Assembly (NCBI GenBank): GCA_010093485.1
Contig: MU001493.1
Location: forward strand, 157,599-221,598
Reading direction: 5' to 3'
Length of the DNA: 64,000 bases
Origin: Karstenula rhodostoma CBS 690.94
Lineage: Eukaryota; Ascomycota; Dothideomycetes; Pleosporales; Didymosphaeriaceae
The notes under the pieces were generated by a model, which was not told the DNA's origin, did no database searches, and saw only the letters and a list, made by a program, of their open reading frames with translations. The translations under genes were made by a program, and so were the position numbers. How positions within the stretch are numbered: the first letter of the stretch is position 1; the number at the start of each line of letters is the position of its first letter. Positions 11,658-24,358 of the stretch are shown in pieces.

Positions 11658-12751
11658 GGTCTAGGGACATGATGACGACGGGGCCTATGCTCCCCGACCT
11701 CTACGACTCTTGCAGCAGAAAACTCGGAGAAGCCTTTTCTCCCTTCTCATATCCCATTTATCACATCTTGTAATTTGCTCTCGGTTGCCGACACCACAGG
11801 TGCTGCCGGCGACAGATAATAGCTGGCGGGGCGGGCGGCCTGGGGGAGGGACAGCAGGGCCGGGCGGTGTCGTTTCATTGGTTTAGTTGCTTCGGTTGTT
11901 GATTGATACCAGCAGCATTGCGCTCCTTCCGCTTCCCCTTTCTCCTTTGCGGTAGTTTTTATTATTTAGAGGACGAGCAGATGCAGTTTTGGGCGGCGTG
12001 GCGTGGACAGGGGCTTCCTTTCGTGTATTCTACACATCATCCTAGTAGCGAAATGGTTTCTTTTGTACAAGCATGTGATTGCAATGACGCCCGAGTGACT
12101 AGTTCGCGTGAGCAACTGAAGATGGGCCAGGCCAGCACGCAAGCAGCACATGCACATGGGGACACTGGCGCGGCTGAAGGTGATCGCCAGGGTGCGTGGC
12201 CTGTGCGTTAGCGCGAGCGGGTGGGCGTGAGGCATCATTTCGTCACCAAGCCAGAGGGTGGAATTTCTGGTTTCTTGCCTTGCCGGCGCGCTACGTACGG
12301 CCCCATATCGCAGCCTTATTACCCCTCCCCCTCCTCTCCTGCACGAGCTCTCTCTATCGCATCGCATCCTTCGTCAGCCTTTTGCATCAGTCGAGTTTGC
12401 TGCAGCTTCCTCCAGCTCCTACAAACGTACCCCGCCCGTAAGTGCCCTCCGCAGTCATGCACCAACCGCGTCATGTGTGCAGTGTGTCCAACGACCAGCC
12501 CGGCCACTAGCAAACAGCTTCGGGCTTTGGACACATTGCACTGTGCGCCTTTTCAACTCTCCCCACCAGGCACCAGCGACTGTTGCGCAGCTACCTGAGC
12601 TTCAAGTGCCCTGTCGACCCCGCGCATTGGCTTCGGGAATTGTTGCCACACCCACTAAACAAAGAGAGCTCCGCTGACGCACAATCTGTTCACTCCAGAC
12701 CCCACACACACACACGACACCGAAATCGCTACTCACGATCAACACCAAACC
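11658..12751. other. Intergenic region upstream of the Pom33-like gene
   Basis: Septin 3' end, then a C/T-rich promoter and leader from about 12300 onwards (CCCCTCCCCCTCCTCTCC-type runs). A short (CA)n tract lies just before 12718. No gene recognised. Confidence 0.5.
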
Positions 12752-13791
12752 ATGGCTCCCCCACCGCCCGCGACGCTGCCTCTGGGCCAGCGCCTTGCTG
12801 CTCTTGCGCAGACGCTGCAGTTTGCGTGGTTCGCCGGCCACGTTACGCTGTTGTTGTCGACATTCCGCTACAGCTTGTCGTACGTCACCTTCAACACGGC
12901 CTCGCGATGGGCAGCCTTCTCCTACCGCACCGCCTTCCTCTCTGCGTGCGTCACCTACGGTATCGTTGTCTACAAGGCATACCGCGCTCGCGTGAGGCAA
13001 GGAAAGCAGGGCGGGGTCCTTACCCTGGCAACCGATGAGAATGTGCAGTACCTGAGTAAGTCGCCCAATAACCCTTGCGTGTGGGTGACAGGAGACGACG
13101 ACGAGAACATGTCCAGAGGTGCTGCTCAATATGTGTGCTGTCGGCTTCTGCATAGCACAGCCTGAGTTAGCACCGAAGGTTGTTTGCACGGCGTCTCCAG
13201 ACTGGTCACCTACCACTTTTGTCATCTTCGTGAAGCAGTAAACTGACAATCGCAGTCATGGGTCTCATCTGGCTCTTCTCCCGCCAGATTCCCATGGCCG
13301 TCCTACCTTTTGCAGTCTACTCAGTGTTCCACGTAGCCACCTATGTGCGCTCCAACCTGCTGCCCACCATCCAGCCCCCGCCTGCTGGAGCTCAGCCTGG
13401 CACCAAGAGCTCTTCTGGCTTGTCCGATGCCATTGGCAAGTTTGTGAAGGAGTACTATGACGGCAGCATGACCCTTGTCGCCATCCTTGAGATTGCCCTC
13501 TGGTTCCGCGTCCTCGGCTCTGCTCTTCTCTTCCAGAAGGGCTCATGGATCCTTATTGCCATCTACACCGTCTTCTTCCGCGCCCGGTACGCGCAGAGCA
13601 CCTTTGTGCAGGGCGCCATCACCCAGCTTACCGCCCGCGTCGATGCCCAGCTTGCCAACCAGAGCACACCTCCGGTCGCTCGCCAGGGCTGGGGCACCTT
13701 CAAGAACATCGTCAGGCAAGCCGCCGATGCGACCGACATCAACAAGTATGTTGGTGGACAGCAGGCAGCCGGCCCCAAGAAGACGCACTAG
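12752..13791 (+). CDS. Pom33/TMEM33 family membrane protein
   Basis: Two exons, 12752-13055 and 13256-13791, separated by a 200-nt intron (GTAAGT...CGCAG, phase 1). They encode about 279 residues. Several hydrophobic segments are visible, two in the N-terminal exon (around FAWFAGHVTLLLSTFRY and AFLSACVTYGIVVY) and at least three in exon 2. The family (S. cerevisiae Pom33/Per33, S. pombe Tts1, human TMEM33) resides in the ER and nuclear envelope and helps nuclear pore distribution and ER shaping. The C-terminus, with an amphipathic-looking stretch before a KKTH end, fits the family. Membrane location is inferred from composition. Confidence 0.8.
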
Positions 13792-16119
13792 ATGCGTGTT
13801 GAGAACCAGAGCGATGGTCCAATCTCTGTACCCTAAGATGACAAGGTGCGGTGCAGGACGAATGTCGGGCCGGGACTGGCGAGGCCGAGGTGGATGATTA
13901 GATGACGGCGAGCGTGGGTCGTTTCGAGTGGTGGCGCGGAGTGGATGCCCCACAATGCATGGACGATTGGAACATGTTGACATGGACATGTGTTATGAGC
14001 GCTTTTACCTGGATAGAGGCATGCCACGACGGATGGGTACGGGAATACATGATTGAAAAGCGAGGGGTAGGCTTGCGTAGCCACGGTGGTGGAATTGGTC
14101 TCCCGTATGGCCATGCTTATGTTTCTACTCTGCATGGATAGGATGGCGTTGCTTCTATTCATGAATCGATAAAGGCTCTTTCTTTTTTTATTTCTTTGCC
14201 AGTGCTGTGCAATAACTATAACCATCCCTACTGACATAGTGTGTATGGAGGTGTACAACTTGCTACTAAGTACTATTGCCCCTATGCAAGCAAAGCACAA
14301 GGTTTCTCTAGTCTAGCTGAAGCCCTTGGACACATTTTCGTGACCTGCGCCGCACGCACTACCATTCAGCTCCCCAGCGCCACCCACCGCTTGCACAATC
14401 CCCACCAAGCCCCTCCGAGCCATAGCCACAGCTTCCCTTCGAAATCCACGTCCGTCAGTCATCACGGCACTACAGTTGTGCCGCGTGCATGCGATGCGAC
14501 CGTGACCTGCATAGAATAGATAGATGGACACACGGTGCGGTGCGGTGCGGTGCGACGTTTGGGAAAGCCACGGCCGGTAATACCATGTTCGCTTGCTTGC
14601 TTGACCGCCTCCACGTCCCTCGGTGCATCCTATTCCATTCCATTCCATTCCACGCAGAGCAGCTGAAGCCGTTTGGGTTGGGCGAACACGCTCCGAGTGC
14701 GCTCCACCTCCCGACATGCAGCCGTTGTCGCGGAATGTATTGTTTTGGGGTGCGTGCGCTGTATACTATGGAGATATATAGGTATGTGCAGAGAACGAAC
14801 AGCAACGTTCGCACTAGAGTTCTAGACTATTGTTCCAGTGGAGTGGAGCTGCATGTACATATCGAGGTTGAAGGTTCCAAAAAGGAAGAAGCAAAGCACG
14901 TGTGATAGCGTGGGCATGGCGAGCTTGACTCGTGAGCCCACACGACTCGGGGCTACCTGTGTATGTGCAAAGTCCAGCGCAGCGCATCAGGTCACAGCAC
15001 AGCACAGCACAGGTGGAGGTAATGTTTTTGTTCGCTTCCGCGCGGCGCCGCACAGCGCACACAGGGTCGTCGGTATTTTTTTTTTGTTTTGTTTCGGCAG
15101 CAGCAAATATTGAATTTTGCAGGGACGAGGATAACGCGGCTTGTCAAGTTGGCCGGGCTCGCGGCGAGTGCACTGCGTGGTGTCTAGCGCGCAGATTGGC
15201 GAGGGTGACGGATATCTAGCTACCTGGGCTGGGCTGCGCTTTGGGCTTGGGTAGGGTTTAACATGACAATGGCGGTGAAAGAAACACGGTCAGGCCACCA
15301 GACGCCCGGATGGGCTCGCCGGCGGGCGTGGTGCGAGGGAAACTGAGCCTCGTTGGCATTGGCGTTGGCGCTGGCGGGAGGGATGCGCGGTGGATGGGGT
15401 ACGGGCGGGATTCGCCTGGCGTTCGGAACGCGGAAGTTGCAGGAGGCGGCGGAGCGTGTGAGGGGGTCGGAGGAATAGAGTGGCATATTGCTTCTGCGTG
15501 GTGGAGAGTCTGGGGTGCTTGCGCGGCAATCCCTTTTGCCCGGCACAGCGCAGATCTGAGATGGAAGGTGGGTGCAAGATGCAGGAACCGTCAGGCCCCC
15601 GGGGATGGGAAGTGGAGTTTCTTGTCGTTGGAGAGTGAGACACCAGTGGCAGTGGCAGTGGCAGTGGCAGTGCCGTGGTGCGAAGCCGGACATTATTGCA
15701 GCACCGAGTGTGTTTCGCTGGGTGCAGGAGGAGTCAGGACAGGACAGGTACGTGGGCCAAGGGCGGTGCTATTACCGTTTAGCGCAGGCGCGGATGCGAA
15801 GCACGTCAGCCGCTTCACCGTTCCACTCCCCGTTTTGGCGGCGGCTGGGCCACGGCCACGGCCACACGGCGACGCGAGAGCGTGCCCTGCGACTCGAGCT
15901 GCGACCTATATAGAGTGCGGCGTCGGCCCTCTACGTTTGCTCTTCTCTCCGCTTGGCGTATTCTTCGGGCGCCCTACCTACATGCGTGTAACCTCTGGTT
16001 GAGTCTGCCTGCTACTTTGACCACCACTCCGGCATAGACGCTGTTTCATCTTGCTGCCCTGGAATGAGCCTTCGACAACACTGCTCTGAAGGGACCTGGA
16101 GCCGTGTACGCTGCCAGCC
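13792..16119. other. Long intergenic region upstream of the cyclin-like gene
   Basis: No gene is supported in about 2.3 kb. It contains a short (CATTC)n tract near 14632-14652, a (GGCAGT)n tract near 15645-15672, a T-run near 15077, and a TATATA box near 15906. Open frames at 15310-16002 and elsewhere are G-rich low-complexity translations without domain features. Confidence 0.55.
15905..15912 (+). promoter_or_regulatory. TATA-like box of the cyclin-like gene
   Basis: A CTATATAG motif about 210 bp upstream of the proposed start at 16120. Confidence 0.35.
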
Positions 16120-17311
16120 ATGAACACCCACGCAAACATGAACATGAACATGAACATCAACATGAACATCAACACGAACACAAACATGGACATGACCATG
16201 ACCATCAACACGAACACAAACATGGACATGACCATGACCATCAACACGAACACAAACATGGCCTCGCCTGCGCTGTCCATCCGCAGCAACTTCTCCGACA
16301 TGGACGATGAAGAGTTGGACCAGTATCTGGCCTCGTGTGTGCCGCTCTCGAACCTGCCCACCCCGCCGCCCGCAAAGGAACAGCCCCTTCCCACAGCAAC
16401 CTCAAAGTCTCTGCCTTCACCACCCGCAGAGTCCGACGTGGAGCGCCACAGGCCATCTCCTGAGCTAGAAGGTTAGTTCCCACTCACGTCACGTGCTCCG
16501 TCCAGTCCCTGTTTCTATTCCGAGGCCTCCTGATCATCGTTGATCCCTGCGTTTTGTGGAGTTGGGCCCGGCCGACGTCATGTGCACCGGCGTCTGAGGG
16601 AAATTCCCCTGGCAACACCGGCCTCTTTTGCGGGCGTCGCGTTGCCACTCAATACATCGCTTACTATGCTGCGGAGCCGCGCTAACTACGTGGATAGTTT
16701 ATGCGTTACACCTTGCCAGCCTGGTTCCAAGGAACGTCGCTGGGCACAAGTCATCCGTGGCCACCATCGAGGGTTTCCTCGACAGAGCCTGCTTGCCGGT
16801 GGAGATGGTTGCGTTTGCCGCCTGTGTGCTGGATGCCTTGTCGGACGGGTTTGCCAGCCGGTGGCGCGATGCCTTCCTCCCCATGGACACGACCACGCTC
16901 GACTTCTACCTGGGCACCGATTGCTGGCAGCAGCCCAACATGAGCGCGGACCTGATTGTGCTTGCGGCGCTGGCTCTGGCGCACGGCTTCATCGATGACC
17001 GGGGCCGCTCCAACGGGCATTGGGCAAGGATTGAGGCAGCCGGCCGGTTCCACGCAAAGGAGGTGTCCAAGACGAAGCTCTGTATCCTCGAGGACATGGA
17101 CTATGGCCTTTTCCGGATCAGCGAAGACATGGTGCAGCGCATGGCGAGGGAGATGCAGCAGGCGACGTACTTTGTCACGCCGAGGCACTCGGTCTCGTTG
17201 GACGATGGCGACAAGGAAGGACGCCGGCCACAGCTGTCGTTGTCGCTGGGCACCGGATCCGGGTCTGCCGTTTGGGCGTACGGTGCACACACGCCAGAGC
17301 CGAGCCCGTGA
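16120..17311 (+). CDS. Putative cyclin-like protein with repeat-encoded N-terminus
   Basis: Two exons, 16120-16471 and 16698-17311. The 226-nt intron has a GTTAGT donor, a CTAAC branch at 16682-16686 and an ATAG acceptor, and the phase 1 join restores a continuous frame. About 321 residues from 16120, or 275 from the in-frame ATG at 16258. Exon 2 encodes a helical domain whose spacing resembles a cyclin box: an LP.E.VAFAACVLDALS helix, LIVLAALALAHGF, then TKLCILEDMDYGLFRIS. By analogy it could bind a CDK, but the assignment rests on pattern only. The first 46 codons are mostly Asn, Met and Thr from a tandem repeat, so the start at 16258, just after the repeat, is a serious alternative. Confidence 0.55.
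16171..16260 (+). repeat. In-frame 36-nt tandem repeat
   Basis: Two perfect 36-nt units (16183-16218 and 16219-16254) are flanked by partial units. Each unit encodes NMDMTMTINTNT. Because 36 is a multiple of 3, copy-number change would not shift the frame. An older (AACATG)n-like tract precedes it from about 16132. Confidence 0.85.
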
Positions 17312-18517
17312 AGAAACTCGCAACGCGACACGCCATCTTTTTTGTACCGGACCAGCGAAGACGTGCACTCGACACCTCTCGTGGTTCTCCGCTTTCTGAC
17401 CTCTCCTTGTCGATGATACCCCATCTCTCATCCCGTTACGGTTCACTTGATCATCATCACGCATTTTCTGGGAGTACATATGGCGTCTTTGGGGAGTTTT
17501 TACCCATCATGGGAGATTTTGTATCGTGGGAGGGCATCTTTGTTATGGTGGGGCTGGACATTTTGCGCAGTCGGGCTTGGTGGCCTGATGGTTTGTGTGT
17601 GTGTGTGCGTCTCCTTGATTGCATGATACCCTTGTATAGCTCTGGCGTTCTGTATTCCAGCTCCGTAATGGCATGGCAGCGTGCAATAGACACTGCTTGA
17701 GTCGAACTGGTGCATCACTTTCTGGTCGACGAGTTTTGTCTTCTGCTGCATGGGTATGTGTGTCAGTCTGCGGGTTTTTGTTTGTGCGGGCGAGTCATCA
17801 GCGATGGCGAGCTGTCCAAGGCGCGGCTCAGCATCGGCATCGGACGATGAAGCACAGGAACGACAGCACGCAGCAAGTTAGTGGCGCGAGCTCCATGTTA
17901 TCTCTACGCTACCGCTGCCGACGTGATGCCCCTCCATCGAGTCCCTCCACCACGGTCGTTCACAGATGCTCACCGCAACTTGTGCTGCATCGAACACCAT
18001 CTGCTGCCTCGGCCACCCAGGCCCAGTGCACCGAGGAGCATTCGATGAGAGACTAGACAGGCCTGGATGTCGTTCGCCGTGGACGCGCTGGCCCCACTCC
18101 GTTGGCTTGCCCTCTCCTGCATGCACGAAGCTCAACACATGTTGGCGCCACGCGCTGCCATTGACTCTGGAGGATGGGGAACCCACTTCTACACGCGCCT
18201 GCCCGTTCCCCCGCGCTCTCCGAATCCATCCAGTCGTCATACTCGTCTGATCAGAGCACCACGCGCTAGCCTTTGTCCTTCCTGAGAACCCGCAGCAACC
18301 CGTAAACACCTTGTCTCACCCTCCCCGCCTGCCTCTCTCCCTCCCTCATCCTCTCCTTCCCCGGTGCCTCTCGTCTAGAGAGCGTTCAATTGCAATTGCA
18401 CCTCCTTCCCCTTCCATTGGTGCCGCCCCAGCCATTCGTCCCCAAACCCCACCCTCACCCCTCGCCCATCGCTTCTCCCTCAGCAACTCGAGCTTCGCGG
18501 CAATCGACATCCTGCGA
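17312..18517. other. Intergenic region and leader of glycogen phosphorylase
   Basis: It holds the 3' end of the cyclin-like gene and a (GT)n tract near 17595-17606. A strongly C/T-rich leader runs from about 18310 to 18480. No gene recognised. Confidence 0.5.
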
Positions 18518-21500
18518 ATGGCTTCCGCGGTGAACTCGGCGCAGCCGCGCGAGCGCCGCCCGTCGACCAGCGCCCCGCTGTCGGACCTCAAGGGCCCTGT
18601 TGGCCCCGAGGGTTTCACGAGGCCGAAGCACAAGAGGACCGTCACTGGGTTCGGGCCCGGCGAGATCAAGAGCGTCGAGGCGAGCATTCCGGAGCCCCAG
18701 CGCGCTGCCTGGAGGAAGTTTGTATGTCCATCTGCCGATTTTTTCTCGTTTGTTCATGTCCCGCGCTGTGAGGGGCGGAAGGGTCCGGAGAGCGGGGGGG
18801 GGGGAGGTGGGGTTGGTGTGGGACGCGCGGGATGGAGAACACGGAGATCAGCGCCCGTGTTGATTCACCCATGCGTGCAAATCGCTGACCTGTGCGGTAG
18901 ACGCCCAAGGCTTTTTCGACGTCCGATGAGTTCGAGAAGGAGGCTGTCAAGCACATCGAGACCACGCTTGCGCGGTCGCTGTACAACTGCGATGAGGTCG
19001 CGGCGTATGGAGGAACGGCGTTGGCGTTCAGAGACCGACTTATCCTCGACTGGAACAAGACGCAGCAGACCCAGACGTTTACGGATCAGAAGCGCGTCTA
19101 CTATCTCTCGCTTGAGTTCTTGATGGGCCGCGCGCTGGACAATGCTATGCTCAACGTGGGTCAGAAGGACTCAGCTACTAGTACGTTTGAGGGTTCGCTA
19201 TCAGGTATTTGGTGCTGATGATTCGCAGAGGGTCTCGACGACCTTGGCTTCCGCATGGAGGACATCATCACGCAGGAGCACGATGCTGCCCTCGGAAACG
19301 GCGGTCTTGGGCGTCTCGCGGCATGCTTCCTCGACTCGATGGCCTCGCTGAACTACCCCGCGTGGGGCTACGGTCTCCGCTACAGATATGGTATCTTTAA
19401 GCAGGAGATCATTGATGGATACCAGGTCGAGGTTCCTGACTACTGGCTCGACTTCAACCCTTGGGAGTTTGCGCGTCACGACATCACTGTGGATGTGCAA
19501 TTTTATGGACAAGTGAACCGCTGGCAGGATGACGAGGGCAAGCAGCACACCTCTTGGGAGGGCGGCGAGACTGTTCAGGCCGTCGCGTTCGATGTTCCAG
19601 GTAAGAAAGCAGCGCAGCTCTGGACGTAAATTGGAGCTAATTTTGTAGTGCCCGGATACCAGACTCCCACCTGCAACAACCTCCGTCTTTGGGGCAGCAA
19701 GGCGGCGAGCGGAGAATTTGACTTCCAAAAGTTCAACTCTGGCGAGTACGAGGCTTCGGTTGCGGACCAGCAGCGTGCAGAGACCATTTCTGCAGTGCTG
19801 TACCCGAACGACAAGTACGTGTTCTATCGACTCATACACTTGGAGCCTTTGACTTACATCCCGCAGCTTGGAGAGGGGCAAGGAACTCCGTTTGAAGCAG
19901 CAGTACTTCTGGTGTGCTGCATCCCTGTACGACATCGTCCGTCGATTCAAGAAGACCAAGCGCTCGTGGAAAGAGTTCCCGAGCCAGGTCGCCATCCAGC
20001 TGAACGACACCCACCCAACGCTCGCTATCCCTGAACTGCAGCGCATACTTGTGGACTTGGAGGGTCTTGAGTGGGACGACGCCTGGAACATCGTCAGCAA
20101 GACGTTCGGATACACAAACCACACTGTGCTACCAGAGGCTCTGGAGAAATGGTCGGTACCGCTGTTGCAGCATCTTCTTCCTCGACACCTTCAGATCATC
20201 TACGACAGTAAGTTCTTCCGTGACACCAAATTACCTAGGCTAATATTCCAAAGTCAACTTGAACTTCCTGCAGTTTGTGGAGCGCAACTTCCCCAAGGAC
20301 CGCGAAATGCTGGGCCGGGTATCGATTATCGAAGAGTCGAACCCTAAGATGGTTCGCATGGCCTACCTTGCGCTGATTGGCTCGCACAAGGTCAACGGTG
20401 TTGCTGAGCTTCACTCGGACCTTATCAAGACCACCATCTTCAAGGACTTCGTCAAGATCTACGGGCCTGACAAGTTCACCAACGTAACAAACGGCATTAC
20501 GCCGCGAAGGTGGCTGCATCAGGCCAATCCGCGCCTTTCTGCGCTCATCGCCTCGAAGCTTGGCAGTCATGATTTCCTGAAGGACCTCACTTTGCTGAGC
20601 AAGCTTGAGGCTTTCGTCGATGACCAGGAGTTCCGGAAGGAGTTCCGTGAAATCAAGTACGCAAACAAGGTTAGGCTTGCGAAACACATCAAAGAGCACA
20701 ACAAGGTCACGGTCAACCCCGCTGCGCTGTTCGATGTTCAGGTCAAGCGTATCCACGAGTACAAGCGCCAGCAGCTCAACATTTTCGGTGTCATCCACAG
20801 GTACCTCCAGATCAAGGCCTTGTCCACTGAAGAGAGGAAGAAGCTCGCTCCTCGCGTGTCCATTTTCGGTGGCAAGGCTGCGCCGGGGTACTGGATGGCT
20901 AAGACTGTCATCCACCTCATCAACAAGGTCGGTGACGTCGTGAACAACGACCCTGATGTTGGCGACCTGCTCAAGGTCATCTTCCTGGAAGACTACAACG
21001 TCAGCAAGGCTGAGATCATCACCCCCGCCAGTGACATCTCCGAGCACATCTCCACGGCTGGTACCGAGGCTTCGGGCACGAGCAACATGAAGTTCTGCCT
21101 GAACGGTGGTTTGATCATCGGTACCTGCGATGGTGCCAACGTAAGTGCAAACATTGAATGTCATCAGGTTCCATCAATCTAACGACCCATAGATCGAGAT
21201 CACGCGCGAAATCGGCGAGGAGAACATCTTCCTGTTTGGTAACCTCGCAGAGGATGTCGACGACCTGCGCCACGCGCATCTCTACAATCACTACGAGCTC
21301 GAACCCAAGCTCGCCAAGGTCTTCGACGAGATCCACAAGGGACGCTTTGGCGACGCTGCGAGCTTTAGCGCGCTGCTCAACGGTATCGTCGAGCACGGCG
21401 ACTACTACCTTGTTTCCGACGACTTCGCCTCGTACGTGCAGACCCAGGAGCTGATTGACAAATCGTACAAGGACACTGAGTCGTGGACGACCAAGGCCAT

Positions 21501-21615
21501 CCTCACGGTGGCGCGTATGGGCTTCTTCTCGAGTGACAGGTGTATCGATGAGTATGCGGAGAGCATCTGGAACATTGAGCCGTTGGTGCAGAAGAAGGAC
21601 GACGAGGAGGAGTAG
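18518..21615 (+). CDS. GPH1: Glycogen phosphorylase
   Basis: Seven exons: 18518-18721, 18901-19180, 19229-19600, 19649-19814, 19867-20207, 20254-21140 and 21193-21615, encoding about 890 residues. All six introns (46-179 nt) have consensus ends and the joins keep the frame. The enzyme releases glucose-1-phosphate from glycogen using pyridoxal phosphate. Family signatures are plain: [33 protein letters not shown], and [10 protein letters not shown], whose Lys (about residue 734) carries PLP. The N-terminal extension of about 80 residues contains RRPST and KHKRTVTGF, Ser/Thr sites in basic contexts that could be phosphorylated, as in yeast Gph1; this is inferred. A short mobile-element copy lies 51 bp after the stop. 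Confidence 0.95.
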
Positions 21616-21956
21616 ATGGGACAGATGTAGAAGTCTAGAAGGAGTGGCGTGCTGTTTTGCCTTTGCCAAATGTGATACTTCGCGCGCTTTTGTAAGCCGC
21701 AGCAAAACACAGTAAAGGAACTCGGTGGTTTTTGCCTTTGCATTATATGCGTTTACGATTAGAATGAAATAATAACGAGCCGCGACTTAGATGTTCTTTG
21801 CATGTGCTCCTGGAGATGGATGATTTGACTAAGCAGACTAGTGCGCCCCAGATCAGATGCTCGCTCCGTATCAGCGCGACCTCCGACCGCCGACGCAATC
21901 TGGCAGCTCAAGCTCCAGCAAGCTCACGACCGCGCGAATCCACGCTTTACCGCAAC
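21616..21956. other. Intergenic between GPH1 and Yip1-family gene
   Basis: About 340 bp containing element copy A, the GPH1 3' end and the short promoter of the next gene. Nothing else seen. Confidence 0.5.
21655..21740. mobile_element. Short dispersed element, copy A, with 11-bp flanking repeats
   Basis: About 64 bp (21666-21729) resembling copies B, C and D. It is flanked by TTTTGCCTTTG on the left (21655-21665) and right (21730-21740). It covers only the ATTTG-end part of the element, up to the GAACTCGGTGG motif; the TTGAGCTG end is missing. It sits in the 3' flank of glycogen phosphorylase. Confidence 0.75.
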
Positions 21957-23034
21957 ATGGCCAACAGAGGCTATGACGTTGTTGTCGATGTCGACCAGGA
22001 GGTGTGTTCAGTCTAGCTTGCACTCAAATCACGCATACTGACCGTACCAGGGCGACCTAGGCCACACCGACCTACAAGAGGACCTCGAATTCCACAGCTC
22101 CAGTGCGCTGCTCTATTCCCTCTTCCTTACCCCCAAATCTAACACCCTCCCCCAGACTTCGAAAACACGCCCTCCACGCGCACCAAGATCCAGCCCGACG
22201 CCAACACATCCGGCTTCCTCCCCGCGCCGGCCTCGTCTTCCTCCTCCTCCCGCAAACACTACCTCTGGACGCTCTCCTTCTACGCGCAAGCCTTCGACGT
22301 CGACACAGCCGAAGTCCTCCGCCGCTGCACCGCAACACTATACCCGCGGGCCAACTTCCTCGACGTGCTCGAGGGCAACCCCGACCTCTACGGCCCCGTG
22401 TGGGTCGCGACGACCGTCGTCGTCATCCTCTTCCTCACTGGCACCATCAACCAGTACCTCGCGAGCGAAGGCAAGCAGCACTTTGCATACGACTTCAAGC
22501 TGCTGAGCGGGGCCGCGGGGCTGGTGTATGGGTACACGGGGGTTGTGCCCAGCGCGCTGTGGGCGGTGCTGAAGTGGTATGGGAGTGAGAGCGCGAATCT
22601 CATGGAATGTGTGTGTCTTTATGGGTATGCGAATCTGGTGTGGATTCCGGTTGCGGTGGCGAGTGTTAGTACGATTAATAGTGAGTTCCCCCTGCCCCTC
22701 CCTGCTGCCAAGCAAGGGGTTGGGTGGGAAGCTACTTGCTAACGAACAAAAAACAGTCCTCAACTTCATCTTCGTCGCCCTCGGCTTCGCGGCGAGCGCT
22801 TTCTTCCTCCTCCGCAATTTATACCCCGTGCTTAGCTCCACCGAGGCTAAGACGAGCAAGATCCTCCTCGTCGTCGTACTCCTGCTGCACGCTGGGTTCG
22901 CGATCGCGATCAAAGTGCTGTTCTTCGCGGCGACGAGCCCTGTGGGCCCCAAAACTGGGAAGGAAGCTGGCGGTGGTGGTGGTGGCGAGGGCGAGAAGAA
23001 GGGGGATTTGCTGAGGATGCTATTAAGGGTGTGA
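21957..23034 (+). CDS. Yip1-domain family protein (YIPF1/YIPF2-like)
   Basis: Four exons: 21957-22001, 22051-22102, 22156-22680 and 22757-23034, encoding about 299 residues. Joins are in phases 0, 1 and 1, with GT...CAG introns of 49-76 nt. The N-terminal cytosolic part leads into LWTLSFYAQAFDVDT, a recognisable YIPF motif. About five hydrophobic segments follow (for example WVATTVVVILFLTGTINQYL and ILNFIFVALGFAASAFFLL). Yip1-family proteins sit in Golgi and endosomal membranes, bind Rab GTPases and help vesicle trafficking. The C-terminus is Gly/Glu/Lys-rich. Within exons 3 and 4, third positions drift from C to G. Confidence 0.75.
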
Positions 23035-23720
23035 GGAGGCGGTGGGGGCTCGGGGCCGGCGAGGAGGATATTGGCGTTGGGGTGGTGCAAGTATGTGTAG
23101 GAGTAGGTATGGATACCAGATCTGCGTTGTGTTGTGTTATGATGTGCGTACAGCGGAATTTCAAAACTAAAATTTCAACTTCAACTTCTATCCAGCAACC
23201 GTCCGTACCTCACCTGCGTCTACGAACCTCGTTATCTATCACCCTTGTTCACGGTCCAGAGACGACAGGAAAACATCTCGCGCGTCAAAAGCAATATCAC
23301 CCCGCGAGCCTCTACACAAAGGGAAGACGTCAGCCAGCCAGCCGTTCGTGAACCGCACCGGAATCACACAACAACAGTTGCCAGTGTGGCCACGACATAG
23401 CTAGTGTATCCCAGGCGAAACTCGCTGGGGGGATGATTTGTTTTGACTGCTGTGGTTGGGGTGGTTGGGGTGTGTTTTGTCGATCTCTTGGAGACTTTTG
23501 GGTTGCAGAAGGTGTGCGTGCATGCAGTCCGAATCAAGCTGCTGGCGTGCATCTCAGGCGAAACGCGCTGGGGTCGGCGCCGTGCTTCGCGTGCTGCGGC
23601 TGGGGCGTGTTCGGACTCTCAGCTGATACAGGGCTTTACTGGAGTAGAAGGTTGGGTTGGGCAATCCAAACTGCGCTGTTGGCGGCGGTTTTTCACTGCT
23701 TTCTTGGCGTAGGCGAGGGG

Positions 23721-23760
23721 GTTGATGGGGCTGGGGGTAAGGGCGGGGATTGGTGCGCTT
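23721..23760 (+). repeat. 40-bp direct repeat, first copy
   Basis: Pairs with 24206-24245. I count three mismatches, all transitions. Confidence 0.7.
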
Positions 23761-24205
23761 GTGTCATTTTTGGGTTGGCCTACCTACTGCGTGCCGGCCG
23801 GGGGAGGGGGTAAGTGGGCGGTTGGGATAGGGTGGATGTTGAGATGGCCGAGAGTTTTGCAGTAGAATCCGGCTACGAGGGTTGTCGGACGTCTTGTACT
23901 TGATGGTGTTGTTTTTCAGTGTAGACGCGTCTGGGTTGGTGTGTGGGTCTGTAGGTGGAGTCGTGTACTATCTACCGGAAGACCTGCGAGTATGGAATTA
24001 GATGGACGTGGAGGGAGCTAGTTGGCGTTGGCGTTACTGTTGGGTATCGTAGGACTGGGAGGTTAGTGTGGGGGAAGTTGGGTAATGAACTTTGGAAGCA
24101 GATCTCCCGCCGTGTACGAAGTTTGCACCACGAGAAGGCTGCCCTACACGACAATGATTCAGTCTAATTATTAAAAGCGCACTGCCATCTTAGCCCCGGC
24201 GAGTC

Positions 24206-24245
24206 GTTGATGGGACTGGGGATGAGGGCGGGGATTGGTGCGCTT
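24206..24245 (+). repeat. 40-bp direct repeat, second copy
   Basis: Second copy of the repeat at 23721-23760, about 485 bp apart, same orientation. Confidence 0.7.
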
Positions 24246-24324
24246 GCGTTGGGAAGATTAGCTGGATGGCTCTGTTGCACTGCTTTTGTTAGCTTTGTAG
24301 GGCAGTGGAAAGGCGGGTCTGTGA

Positions 24325-24358
24325 TAGATAGATAGATGGATGGATGGATGGATGGATG
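24325..24358 (+). repeat. (GATA)n/(GGAT)n microsatellite
   Basis: About three GATA units followed by about five GGAT units. Confidence 0.8.

Noticed and set aside
15310..16002. 230-codon plus-strand frame
   Set aside because: Gly/Arg/Ala-rich low-complexity translation with no domain, in the upstream region of the cyclin-like gene.
20235..21164. 309-codon frame antisense to glycogen phosphorylase
   Set aside because: A shadow of strongly biased codons in a confirmed gene on the other strand.
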